From: Streptomyces viridochromogenes DSM 40736
GTDB lineage: Bacteria > Actinomycetota > Actinomycetes > Streptomycetales > Streptomycetaceae
Assembly (NCBI RefSeq): GCF_000158955.1
Contig: NZ_GG657757.1
Span: 6,541,178 to 6,605,177 of the forward strand
Direction: 5' to 3'
Length of the DNA: 64,000 nucleotides
The position numbers were made by a program, and so were the translations under genes. Positions 36,340-43,949 of this stretch are shown here, piece after piece; position 1 is the first letter of the stretch, and each line of letters begins with the position of its first letter. The notes beneath the pieces were generated by a model. The model was not told the DNA's origin. It searched no databases and saw nothing but the letters and a program-made list of their open reading frames with translations.

Positions 36340-37535
36340 TGACACAGTCCACGACGGCCTGGGACCCCCATCCCGAACCGCTCACCGTCTCCTCCGCGCC
36401 GGTCCCCGAGTACGGCAGCGGCTCCCTCGCGGACCTGCTGCCCACACTCGCCGCAGGCCTCGGCGTACCGGAAATGACCGCCGCGATCACGGAGCTGACG
36501 CCCGCCGACCGGAACTGCGTGTTCCTGATCGACGGCCTCGGCTGGGAGCAGCTCAGGGCACACCCCGAGGATGCCCCCTTCATGACGTCCCTGCTCGCCA
36601 CCTCGCGCGGCGGCACCGGGCGTCCGCTCACCGCCGGCTACCCGGCGACCACCGCGACCTCCCTCGCCTCCGTCGGCACCGGCCTGCCGCCCGGCGCGCA
36701 CGGCCTGCCCGGCTACACCGTGCGCAACCCCGACACCGGCGAGCTGATGAACCAGCTGCGCTGGCAGCCCTGGGCCCCGCCCGGCCCGTGGCAGCCCTAC
36801 CCGACGGTCTTCCAGCTGGCGCACCAGGCGGGCGTGCACGCGGCGCAGGTGTCGTCCCCGACCTTCCAGAACACCCCGCTGACCAAGGTCGCCCTCAGTG
36901 GCGGAACGTTCCTGGGGCGACTGTCCGGCGAGGACCGCGTCGACCTGGCGGCCGAGCAACTCGCCGCGGGCGACCGCTCCCTCGTCTACACGTACTTCGC
37001 CGAGGTCGACGGCGCCGGCCACCGCTACGGCGTCGACTCCGACACCTGGCGCGGCCAGCTCATGTACGCCGACCGCCTGGTCCAGCGCCTGGCCGAGCAA
37101 CTGCCGCCGCGCAGCGCGCTCTACGTCACCGCCGACCACGGCATGATCGACGTGCCCTTCGACGAGCAGCACCGCATCGACTTCGACGAGGACTGGGAGC
37201 TGAGCGCCGGGGTCGCCCTGCTCGGCGGGGAGGGCCGTGCCCGGCACGTGTACGCGGTGCCCGGTGCCGCGAACGACGTCCTGACCTGCTGGCGCGAGGT
37301 CCTCGGCGAGCAGTTCTGGGTGGCCTCCCGCGACGAGGCCATCGCGGCGGGCTGGTTCGGCCCGCACATCGACGAACGGGTCTACGGCCGGATCGGCGAC
37401 GTGGTCGCCGCGGCCCGCGACGACGTCCTGCTCATCGCCTCCGAGCGGGAGCCGAAGGAGTCGGCGATGGTCGGCAACCACGGTTCGATGACCCCTGCCG
37501 AGCAATGGGTGCCCCTGCTCGAAGTACGCTCCTGA
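36339..37535 (+). CDS. Alkaline phosphatase superfamily protein (nucleotide pyrophosphatase/phosphodiesterase-like)
   Basis: A 398-aa enzyme. Metal-site motifs of the type I phosphodiesterase family are visible: the first Asp in FLIDGLGWEQL, the Thr nucleophile in GYPATTATSLASVGTG, the DGAGHRYG motif in AEVDGAGHRYG, TADHGMID, and the late His in MVGNHGSMTP. No signal peptide or transmembrane segment is seen, so it appears cytoplasmic. It is coupled to the DUF5998 gene upstream. The substrate is unknown. Confidence 0.85.
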   Translation: MTQSTTAWDPHPEPLTVSSAPVPEYGSGSLADLLPTLAAGLGVPEMTAAITELTPADRNCVFLIDGLGWEQLRAHPEDAPFMTSLLATSRGGTGRPLTAGYPATTATSLASVGTGLPPGAHGLPGYTVRNPDTGELMNQLRWQPWAPPGPWQPYPTVFQLAHQAGVHAAQVSSPTFQNTPLTKVALSGGTFLGRLSGEDRVDLAAEQLAAGDRSLVYTYFAEVDGAGHRYGVDSDTWRGQLMYADRLVQRLAEQLPPRSALYVTADHGMIDVPFDEQHRIDFDEDWELSAGVALLGGEGRARHVYAVPGAANDVLTCWREVLGEQFWVASRDEAIAAGWFGPHIDERVYGRIGDVVAAARDDVLLIASEREPKESAMVGNHGSMTPAEQWVPLLEVRS

Positions 37536-37572
37536 CGTCCCCGGACCCCCACCGAAAGGTGCTCAACTCGAC

Positions 37573-38223
37573 ATGCCTGAGCTGGTCTTCTTCTCGGGAA
37601 CCATGGACTGTGGGAAGTCGACGCTGGCGCTCCAGATCGCGCACAACCGGTCGGCGAGGGGACTGCAGGCTCTGATCTTCACCCGGGACGACCGTGCGGG
37701 GAAGGGGAAGCTCTCGTCCCGGCTCGGCCTGGTGACCGACGCGGTCGAGGCGGCGCCGGTGATGGATCTGTACGGCCATGTCGTCGACCAGTTGTCGCAG
37801 GGCGGCAAGGTCGACTACGTGATCGTGGACGAGGCGCAGTTCCTCGCGCCGGAGCAGATAGACCAGCTGGCCCGGGTCGTGGACGATCTGCGTCTCGACG
37901 TCTTCGCCTTCGGTATCACCACCGACTTCCGTACGAAGCTCTTCCCGGGCTCCCGGCGGTTGATCGAGCTGGCGGACCGGATAGAGACGCTCCAGGTGGA
38001 GGCGATGTGCTGGTGCGGGGCGCGTGCCACGCACAATGCGCGCACGGTCGGCGGCGAGATGGTGCTGGAAGGTGAGCAGGTCGTGGTGGGCGACGTGAGC
38101 GGCCCCGCCGCGGAGGTCGGCTACGAGGTACTGTGCCGACGTCACCATCTTCGCCGTATGACGAGCGCCTCCGCCCGTGTCGGCGCGCTCTCGCCGGACG
38201 TCCTGCCCGTCCCCTCCGCCTGA
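37573..38223 (+). CDS. tdk: Thymidine kinase (type II)
   Basis: A 216-aa homotetrameric-type thymidine kinase in the salvage pathway (thymidine to dTMP). The P-loop is SGTMDCGKST, the Walker B/catalytic segment is VDEAQFL, and the zinc-binding lasso carries CWCGARAT and LCRRHH. The ATG at 37573 follows GAAAGGTGC. It is the last core gene before the accessory cluster; a small hairpin and then a dehydrogenase relic follow within 30 bp. Confidence 0.92.
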   Translation: MPELVFFSGTMDCGKSTLALQIAHNRSARGLQALIFTRDDRAGKGKLSSRLGLVTDAVEAAPVMDLYGHVVDQLSQGGKVDYVIVDEAQFLAPEQIDQLARVVDDLRLDVFAFGITTDFRTKLFPGSRRLIELADRIETLQVEAMCWCGARATHNARTVGGEMVLEGEQVVVGDVSGPAAEVGYEVLCRRHHLRRMTSASARVGALSPDVLPVPSA

Positions 38224-38229
38224 GCGCCG

Positions 38230-38247
38230 CCGGACGCTGTCGTCCGG
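38230..38247 (+). terminator. Small hairpin after thymidine kinase
   Basis: CCGGAC and GTCCGG form a 6-bp stem around a six-base loop, seven bases after the tdk stop. The dehydrogenase relic starts two bases beyond it. Confidence 0.4.
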
Positions 38248-38248
38248 G

Positions 38249-38412
38249 GGCGACCTCATGCACCGTCAGGTCCCACTGCTGAGCCAGGGTCAGCTCGGGG
38301 AGCAGTTCCGTCACCTCCGGACCGATCAGATCCGAGTTGCGCGGACCGGACCGCGGCCGTGTAGCCGCCCGGGGCCCGCTCCGAGGACGACGACGTCGAA
38401 GAGTGTGCTCAT
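38249..38412 (-). pseudogene. Relic of a dihydrolipoamide dehydrogenase gene (internal deletion)
   Basis: Reading leftward from the ATG at 38412, the first codons give MSTLFDVVVLGAGPG. After a one-base insertion in a G-run they continue GYTAAVRSAQLG, the FAD-binding N-terminus of lipoamide dehydrogenase. The sequence then jumps to DLIGPEVTELLPELTLAQQW followed by DLTVHEVA, which is the dimer-interface region near the C-terminus of the same enzyme. It stops at 38249. More than 400 internal codons are missing. A GGAGAGGGAAG ribosome site remains ahead of the ATG, 20 bp after the ligase stop, so the gene was once the last gene of this operon. Confidence 0.8.
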
Positions 38413-38431
38413 GATCCGGGCTTCCCTCTCC

Positions 38432-39958
38432 TCATGCCCTGCCGGGCAGGCCGGAGCGGCCCTCGACGACGGTGGCGAGCTTCTTGCGGTCGACCTTTCC
38501 GTTGCCGCTCAGCGGTAGCTCCTCCAGAACGACGCAGCGCCTCGGGACCTTGAACTCCTCGATCTGATCACGCATCCCGCCGAGAACCTGCTCGGCGCTC
38601 ATCTCCGCGACCACCGCGAGGACGGCAGGCCTCTTGCCGGACGGTGGCAGAACGGCGGCGGAGACCACTCCGGGCACCCGGTGCGCGGCGGCCTCCACCT
38701 CGGTGGCGCTGACCCGGAAGCCGCGCTCCTTGTACAGGTCGTCGCGCCGACCGGAGAAGTACAGATAGCCGTCCTCGTCCAGGTGGCCGTAGTCACCGGT
38801 GCGCAGTTCGGGGAAGAGACCGTCGCGGCGCGGGAAGCGCTGGGCGTGCAGTTCGGGCCGTCGCCAGTACCCGGCCATCACGTGCGGGCCGCGGACGACG
38901 ATCTCGCCGACGACGCCGGCCGGCACGGGCTCACCGCGGTCGTCGACGATGAGGATCTCGGTGCCGGGCAGCGGAAGTCCGCAGGAACCGGGGCGTTCCA
39001 GGTCCCCGTCCGGCGGCATGATCACGGCGCGCTTGCACTCGGTGAGGCCGTACATCACCTGGGCGCGCAGTCCGGGCAGCGCGGCGCGCAGGGCGTTGAC
39101 CGTCTCGGTCGACAGGGCGGCGCCGGTGTTGGTCACCAGCCTGAGCGGCGGGCGCTGGGCCGTGGCCCGCTTCAGCAGCCACACGAGCGACTCGGCGACC
39201 GACGGGACGGCGGGCAGGACGGTCGCCTTGCTGTCCAGCAGGCTGCGCAGCAGGGCCGGACCGGCCTCGGCCGCGCCGCCGAGCACCACGTGCGCACCGC
39301 TGAGGGCGCCGAGGAAGATCTGGTAGAGGCCGTAGTCGAAGGAGAGCGGCAGCGGGCAGTAGACGACGTCGTCGTCCTGGTACCGCAGGACCTGCTGGAT
39401 GGCCCGAGCGGCGAAGACGACCTGCTGATGGGTGCTCACCACGGCCTTGGGCAGGGACGTGGTGCCCGAGGTGTAGATCAGGCAGACCGGGTCGACGGCG
39501 AGCGGCTCGGGCAGGGTGAGCCGCTCCACGGGGGCGGCCGTGCCGGGCTCGGGGAACGCGATCGGAAGCAGGTCCTCCGGGCCGGCTGCGACGACGCCGC
39601 GGTCCCGCGCGGCCTGGCGCGACGCGGGATCCTCGGCGACGACGAGGCTCGGCTCGCAGTCGTCGAGGACATGCTCCAGCGGTACGCCCCGCACCTGCTC
39701 GTGGAGGACGGACCACGGGGCGCCGAGGCGGGATGCCGCGAAGACGAGCGCGGGCACCAGCGGACCCGAGGGCACCGCGATGACCACGCGCCGCCCTCGG
39801 CCGACCCCTTGGGCGTGCAGCCAGGCGGCCAGCCGGTGACTGGCGTCGCGCAGCGCCGTGAACGTCGAGGTGGACTCCTGTCTGCTGACGGCCGGGCGCT
39901 CGGGCCAGGCCTGCGCGGCGGCGTCCAGGAGATGGTGAAGGAGCGTGTTCTCGGACAA
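38432..39958 (-). CDS. AMP-forming acyl/amino-acid ligase
   Basis: A 508-aa ANL-superfamily adenylating enzyme. The phosphate loop YTSGTTSLPK is near residue 162, YGLTECKR is the A5 motif, RTGDYGHLDEDGYLYFSGR covers the A7-A8 hinge, and the catalytic Lys is in SGNGKVDRKKL near residue 489. In this operon it is the only candidate to activate a carboxylate and load the free ACP. Analogues are VinN and FlvN, which load (methyl)aspartate in macrolactam starter pathways. Together with the PLP decarboxylase it also resembles exosortase-associated ligase/decarboxylase pairs, but no exosortase is present. Substrate unproven. It is separated by 168 bp from the upstream SnoaL gene. Confidence 0.88.
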   Translation of the reverse strand: MSENTLLHHLLDAAAQAWPERPAVSRQESTSTFTALRDASHRLAAWLHAQGVGRGRRVVIAVPSGPLVPALVFAASRLGAPWSVLHEQVRGVPLEHVLDDCEPSLVVAEDPASRQAARDRGVVAAGPEDLLPIAFPEPGTAAPVERLTLPEPLAVDPVCLIYTSGTTSLPKAVVSTHQQVVFAARAIQQVLRYQDDDVVYCPLPLSFDYGLYQIFLGALSGAHVVLGGAAEAGPALLRSLLDSKATVLPAVPSVAESLVWLLKRATAQRPPLRLVTNTGAALSTETVNALRAALPGLRAQVMYGLTECKRAVIMPPDGDLERPGSCGLPLPGTEILIVDDRGEPVPAGVVGEIVVRGPHVMAGYWRRPELHAQRFPRRDGLFPELRTGDYGHLDEDGYLYFSGRRDDLYKERGFRVSATEVEAAAHRVPGVVSAAVLPPSGKRPAVLAVVAEMSAEQVLGGMRDQIEEFKVPRRCVVLEELPLSGNGKVDRKKLATVVEGRSGLPGRA

Positions 39959-40126
39959 CTTGCTCAGTTCCCTTCAGGCGACGACTCCCCCGTCGCCATG
40001 TCGAATGGCTCGATCGCCCGGATGCGGTACCCGGCCCCGGTCGTGCCGGGGCCGGGGACGGCGCGCCGGGGCGGCGCACGGCCGTCCCCGGACGCGCCGT
40101 CGGCGCGACCCGTCGGGTGCGTGAGG

Positions 40127-40597
40127 TCAGGGTCTTGGTACGGCGCCCAGCTGGGACAGCAGCCCGAGGGCGTCGGACAGCACCCAGTACTCGGCGATCT
40201 TGTCGTTCTCGAGACGGATGATGGACATGCCGGAGTAGCGGACGGCGGTCCCCGGCGCGACGGTCGCGGTGGGGGCGCCACCGGCGTAGGTGCCGGTCAC
40301 GGTGTACCCGCCGGCGACGAGGTCGCCCTCCCTGAGCGGACCGGGACGCGTGGTGAAGCGCACGTCGTGCAGCAGTGTGCGGACGGAGGTGACCCAGTCG
40401 AGCAGGCCGTCGCGGGTGGTGATGCGCCTGGAGTCGGGGAAGCCGAGGTAGCGGGCGAGTTCGGCGCTGTGCACGGTGAAGTCGTCGGCGATGAACTCCG
40501 GTGTGTCGGCGAAGTCCACCTCTCCGTTCCACAGATCGACGAAACGCTCGAAGACCACCTTGCCCGCGTCGGTCTCCGCGGCACGGGTGTCGCTCAT
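40127..40597 (-). CDS. SnoaL-like (NTF2-fold) protein
   Basis: A 156-aa single-domain SnoaL/NTF2-like protein: VVFERFVDLWNGEVDFAD at the start, GMSIIRLENDKIAEYWVLSD near the end. It is a clear paralogue of the N-terminal domain of the SnoaL-ACP fusion in the same operon; both share LWNG, the xILRFE/xIIRLE strand and IAEYW. SnoaL folds act as cyclases, hydroxylases or isomerases on polyketide intermediates. The reaction here is not predictable. Its ATG overlaps the stop of the MFS gene (ATGA). Confidence 0.8.
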   Translation of the reverse strand: MSDTRAAETDAGKVVFERFVDLWNGEVDFADTPEFIADDFTVHSAELARYLGFPDSRRITTRDGLLDWVTSVRTLLHDVRFTTRPGPLREGDLVAGGYTVTGTYAGGAPTATVAPGTAVRYSGMSIIRLENDKIAEYWVLSDALGLLSQLGAVPRP

Positions 40598-41850
40598 GCC
40601 TTCGCCCCGGCTTCCGGCGCGGGCGCTCCCGCCACGGCGGCGGCATCGGCCCTGCCGGCCACCCGGACGCCGACGAGCAGCGGCAGCACGGCGAGCGCGC
40701 AGGCACCGCAGATCGCGCCGATCACGGCGAAGGAGACGCCGTTGTCCAGCAGCAGGGCGGCGATGCTGGTCGCCAGCATCATGCCGCCGTACTGGGCGGA
40801 GCCGTTGAGCGCCAGCGCGGTGCCGCGCGTCTCCGGCCGCAGCTCGCTCACCAGGGCGCTGAGGGACGGCTGGCCGACGCCGACCGCCGTACCCCACACG
40901 ATGAAGACGATGAGCACGGGGACGATGTGGTCGCCGATGAGGGCCACGGAGGTCACGCCGGCTGCCGCGACCAGGGCGGCCACCACGATCACGGTGCGCT
41001 TGCCAAGCTTGTCCGCGATTCGGCCGCCGAGCAGCGCCCCCGCCATGCTGCCGGCGCCCGATCCCATGATGGCGAGACCGGTCTGGGCCTCGTTGAAGCC
41101 GAAACGCTCGGCGTAGAAGATGCCGATGTTGGAGAACATGCCGTACAGCGCGAAGGACCACAGCAAGGTGCAGCCGAGTACGCAGAGCACGGCGGGTGTC
41201 GTCACGGCGCGGCCGACCATGCCGAGGTAGACGGCCACCGGGCTCTTGGCGCTCTGCTGCTGTGCCGCCGGCGGCTGTACCGGGGGGATCAACGCGAGCA
41301 CCAGGGCGCAGACGAGCACGGCCACCCCGCCGACGGCGAAGAACGCGACGCGCCAGCCCAGGAGATGGGCGAGGTAGGAGCCGAGCGGCACACCGATGAC
41401 GGTGGAGCTGAGCAGACCTGCCACCACGATGCCCATGACCTTGCCCCGGCGTTCGAACGGGAAGGTGTCCGCGATCATCGCGTAGACGCTCGGCATGATC
41501 ATCGCGGCGCCCAGGCCGGCCAGGGCGCGACAGGCGAGCAGCAGGGTGAAGTCGGAGGTGATGCCCGTGAGGGCGTTGCCGAGGGTGAAGGCGACCAGGC
41601 CGCCGGTGAGGATCGTGCGTCTGCCCAGGCGGTCCGACATGGCGCCGCACAGGGGGGCCGCGAGCGCGAACAACAGGGCGTAGGCGCTGACGAAGAGACC
41701 ACCGAGCCGCGCCTCGGTTCCGGTGTCCTCGGCGATGGCCGGCACAAGCGGAACAGTGATCATCGAATCGAGGCCCACCAGGAAGGCGCTGGCCACCGCG
41801 ACGAGCAGCACCCGGCTGGGCTGCGGGGACGTGTTTGTGGATAAGGACAT
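40594..41850 (-). CDS. MFS drug-efflux-type transporter
   Basis: A 418-aa membrane protein with 12 predicted helices. The MFS motif A region GAMSDRLGRRTI lies in the first half and GGRIADKLGKR in the second. It is similar to drug:proton antiporters of the DHA1 group, so it probably exports the cluster product and gives self-protection. The third codon is TTA (41844-41842), the rare leucine codon read by the bldA tRNA in Streptomyces. Translation of the exporter should therefore depend on bldA and be developmentally timed. The ATG follows GAAAGG. Confidence 0.88.
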   Translation of the reverse strand: MSLSTNTSPQPSRVLLVAVASAFLVGLDSMITVPLVPAIAEDTGTEARLGGLFVSAYALLFALAAPLCGAMSDRLGRRTILTGGLVAFTLGNALTGITSDFTLLLACRALAGLGAAMIMPSVYAMIADTFPFERRGKVMGIVVAGLLSSTVIGVPLGSYLAHLLGWRVAFFAVGGVAVLVCALVLALIPPVQPPAAQQQSAKSPVAVYLGMVGRAVTTPAVLCVLGCTLLWSFALYGMFSNIGIFYAERFGFNEAQTGLAIMGSGAGSMAGALLGGRIADKLGKRTVIVVAALVAAAGVTSVALIGDHIVPVLIVFIVWGTAVGVGQPSLSALVSELRPETRGTALALNGSAQYGGMMLATSIAALLLDNGVSFAVIGAICGACALAVLPLLVGVRVAGRADAAAVAGAPAPEAGAKA

Positions 41851-41860
41851 GACACCTTTC

Positions 41861-42304
41861 TCACTCTGCTCGGGACACGTCGGCGTCCGCAGTCCCCCCG
41901 GCACTGGCCGGCCGACGCCGCGCGGCGTCGCGGGGAACCACGGCGGTGCCCACCGCCCGGCAGACGACCACGGGCTCCCCGAGCAACTCGGCTCGTGTCG
42001 TCCCTTGCTCGTAACGGGCGGCAATGTATTTCCGTGCCGTGAATTCCACGACGCGCCGGAGTCTACTCCTGCCCACCAGGCGTCCGCTCACCTCAAGGTA
42101 ATCACCGACATACACGGGGGCCTTGAATTCGACCTCGCTGTAGCCACTGAGCAGACCCTCGTCCCCATCCATTCGGACGGTGATCTCTGTCACAACATCG
42201 CCGAACAATTGAAGTATCCGGGCGCCGTCAACAAGATTCCCGCCGTAATGGGCGTCCTTTTGAGCCATTCGCGCGCACAGTGTCGCGGAAACCGCTTCAG
42301 ACAT
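41861..42304 (-). CDS. Hotdog-fold protein resembling 3-aminobutyryl-CoA / beta-alanyl-CoA ammonia-lyase
   Basis: A 147-aa single hotdog domain. The stretch KDAHYGGNLVDGARILQLFG, followed by DVVTEITVRMDGDEGLLSGY and VEFKAPVYVGDYLEVSGRL, closely matches what I recall of Kal (3-aminobutyryl-CoA ammonia-lyase of lysine fermentation) and the Clostridium propionicum beta-alanyl-CoA ammonia-lyase. Those enzymes reversibly eliminate ammonia from a 3-aminoacyl thioester to give an enoyl thioester. The operon also encodes an ACP-dependent amino-acid decarboxylase, so a 3-aminoacyl-ACP substrate is plausible. The last 25 residues are low-complexity. A plain thioesterase role is the main alternative. 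It sits between the phosphopantetheinyl transferase and exporter genes, all co-directional. Confidence 0.8.
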   Translation of the reverse strand: MSEAVSATLCARMAQKDAHYGGNLVDGARILQLFGDVVTEITVRMDGDEGLLSGYSEVEFKAPVYVGDYLEVSGRLVGRSRLRRVVEFTARKYIAARYEQGTTRAELLGEPVVVCRAVGTAVVPRDAARRRPASAGGTADADVSRAE

Positions 42305-42313
42305 ACTTCGACC

Positions 42314-42787
42314 TCACTCCGACCGACCGCTTGGCACCGACTCGCGCAAGGCGATTTCCTCCAGGACCGTCCGTGCGGTCCTCCTGACGTCACCGGCCTC
42401 CGGCGCCGACTCGTGGTCGCCGCGGCCCAGGGCCACAGCGACCACGTGCTCCCCCTTGTGGGCGATGGACACCGTCAGGTCCGTCAGCCCGATCTCCGCG
42501 GCCCTGCGCTCCGCCGCACCGGTCAGCCGCACCAGCGGCGCGGACCGTGCCCCACGGGTGACGCAGATGTGCCGGGGCAACAACCCACCGCGGCATCCCG
42601 TGCCGAGCACCTTGAGCACCGCCTCCTTGGCTGCGAACCGGCCGGCGAGGAACTCCCGCGCGCGCTCCCGGCCGAAACCGTCGGCGAGTGTCAGCTCCTC
42701 CGCGGCGTAGGTGTACCGGCGGAACCAGGAGCGGGCTTGGAGACGGTCCAGTTCGCCGAGGCCGAGGACATCGATCCCGATGCGCAT
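42314..42787 (-). CDS. AcpS-type 4'-phosphopantetheinyl transferase
   Basis: A 157-aa transferase of the holo-ACP synthase class. The N-terminal motif GIDVLGLGELDRL has the Mg-binding Asp, and the second motif FAAKEAVLKVLGTG has the Glu and Lys. It would attach phosphopantetheine from CoA to the cluster carrier proteins: the free ACP, the SnoaL-ACP and the PKS ACP. It is about 30 residues longer than the housekeeping AcpS at the C-terminus. It is embedded in the operon, nine bases upstream of the ammonia-lyase-like gene. Confidence 0.87.
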   Translation of the reverse strand: MRIGIDVLGLGELDRLQARSWFRRYTYAAEELTLADGFGRERAREFLAGRFAAKEAVLKVLGTGCRGGLLPRHICVTRGARSAPLVRLTGAAERRAAEIGLTDLTVSIAHKGEHVVAVALGRGDHESAPEAGDVRRTARTVLEEIALRESVPSGRSE

Positions 42788-42796
42788 GGGGCCGCC

Positions 42797-43645
42797 CTAC
42801 CCGGCCCGGCCGGGAGCCGAGGGGGAGCGGAACACGGCCAGCTGCCCCTCCTTCGTCAGGGGATCGACGTCGCAGAGGACCACCGTGGCGACCTCCTGAC
42901 GCCATTCCTGCCAGTGACGGGCCAGTTCCAGCCAGACGCTCGTGCAGTAGCTGGTGTCCCCGGTGCGGCTGACCCGCGCCCCCGCCGGGTCCACCGAGCC
43001 GTCCTGGACCCCCGGGCCGAGCACCAGCAGCGTCCCGGCCGGGTCGGCGGCGGCCAGCTCTCTCAGCCGGGCGGCGGTGTCCTCCGGGGACGCGAACGAC
43101 TCGACGCCGGACAGGGCCGGTCCGTCCTCCCCGCCCGGCCGACCCGCGTCGTCGAGGACGAGCAGGACGCCGGAGTCGGTCAGATCCAGGGTGTCCACGA
43201 GCGGATGAGGGGTCGGCAGGGTGGTCTGCTCCAGGATCGCGAGCACAGCACGTCCTGCCCGTCCCGCGCGCTGGTAGGAGGCGATGATCCGCAGCGCCGT
43301 GAACGGGGCCGCCAGGCCCTGCTCGGACACGCAGAAACTCTGCGCCGCGCCGCCGAGCAGCATGTTCAGGTGCGAGGCGACAGCGGTGAACGGGTGCACG
43401 TCGGGCAGGGCATGGCTGACGACCACCAGGTCCGCCGGCCCGTCGATCCCGTCCGCCGTGACCAGGTGGTCCACAAGGTCACGGTGGGAGACGTTGGCGC
43501 CGTCCAGCAGGCGCTGTTCGTCGACGGTGGAGCCGAACGGCTCCACCAGGTCACGGAAGAAGCCGACGATGGACGGGTCGTCGTGGTACGGCCGGCGAGG
43601 CGGGTCGGCGATCGCGGCGGCCGAGCGCAGGACTGGCATCGTCAC
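42797..43645 (-). CDS. Degenerate thiolase-fold (KAS III-like) protein lacking the active-site Cys
   Basis: A 282-aa protein of no recognised family. Residues about 75-150 (VVSHALPDVHPFTAVASHLN, then FCVSEQGLAAPFTALRIIAS) align by eye with the nucleophile-elbow region of the KAS III-like proteins of this operon (FGLSQQNCASGMAAV). Leu stands at the Cys position. The His- and Asn-bearing C-terminal motifs are not found; instead there is LGPGVQDGSVDP and SYCTSVWLELARHW. It may be a non-catalytic partner that forms dimers or gates chain transfer. Its GTG overlaps the stop of the ACP gene (GTGA), suggesting a direct link to the ACP. An ATG two codons later is also possible. Confidence 0.55.
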   Translation of the reverse strand: MTMPVLRSAAAIADPPRRPYHDDPSIVGFFRDLVEPFGSTVDEQRLLDGANVSHRDLVDHLVTADGIDGPADLVVVSHALPDVHPFTAVASHLNMLLGGAAQSFCVSEQGLAAPFTALRIIASYQRAGRAGRAVLAILEQTTLPTPHPLVDTLDLTDSGVLLVLDDAGRPGGEDGPALSGVESFASPEDTAARLRELAAADPAGTLLVLGPGVQDGSVDPAGARVSRTGDTSYCTSVWLELARHWQEWRQEVATVVLCDVDPLTKEGQLAVFRSPSAPGRAG

Positions 43646-43899
43646 TTTCCCTCGCCGAGCAGTCGCTGCAGGTACGCGGTGAGCGTGCCCACGGTCATGA
43701 AGTCGTCCATGTCCAGGGTCTCGGGGTCGATGGCGACGTCCATGCTGTCCTCCAGGGACATGAGCATCTCCATCACCGAGGTCGAGTCCAGGTGCAGGTC
43801 CTCGAAGAGCCGCACGTCAGGGGTGAGCCCGCTGACCTCGCGTTCGAGCACCTCGGTGAGCGCGGTCTCGACCGACTCCACGACTGCCGTGTTCTCCAT
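43642..43899 (-). CDS. Discrete acyl carrier protein
   Basis: An 85-aa acidic ACP. The phosphopantetheine-accepting Ser39 is in EDLHLDSTSVMEML, with helix II acidic residues around it. It has an LDS motif rather than the DSL of type I PKS carriers, as in stand-alone carriers for amino-acid starter units such as BtrI, VinL and FlvL. It sits directly after the decarboxylase gene and is translationally coupled to the degenerate thiolase-fold protein. The likely cargo is an amino acid tethered by its side-chain carboxyl. Confidence 0.9.
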   Translation of the reverse strand: MENTAVVESVETALTEVLEREVSGLTPDVRLFEDLHLDSTSVMEMLMSLEDSMDVAIDPETLDMDDFMTVGTLTAYLQRLLGEGK

Positions 43900-43949
43900 G
43901 GGGTTCCATCCTCTTGTCGGAAAGCCGAATAGCGGGGGGAGCGGAAACG

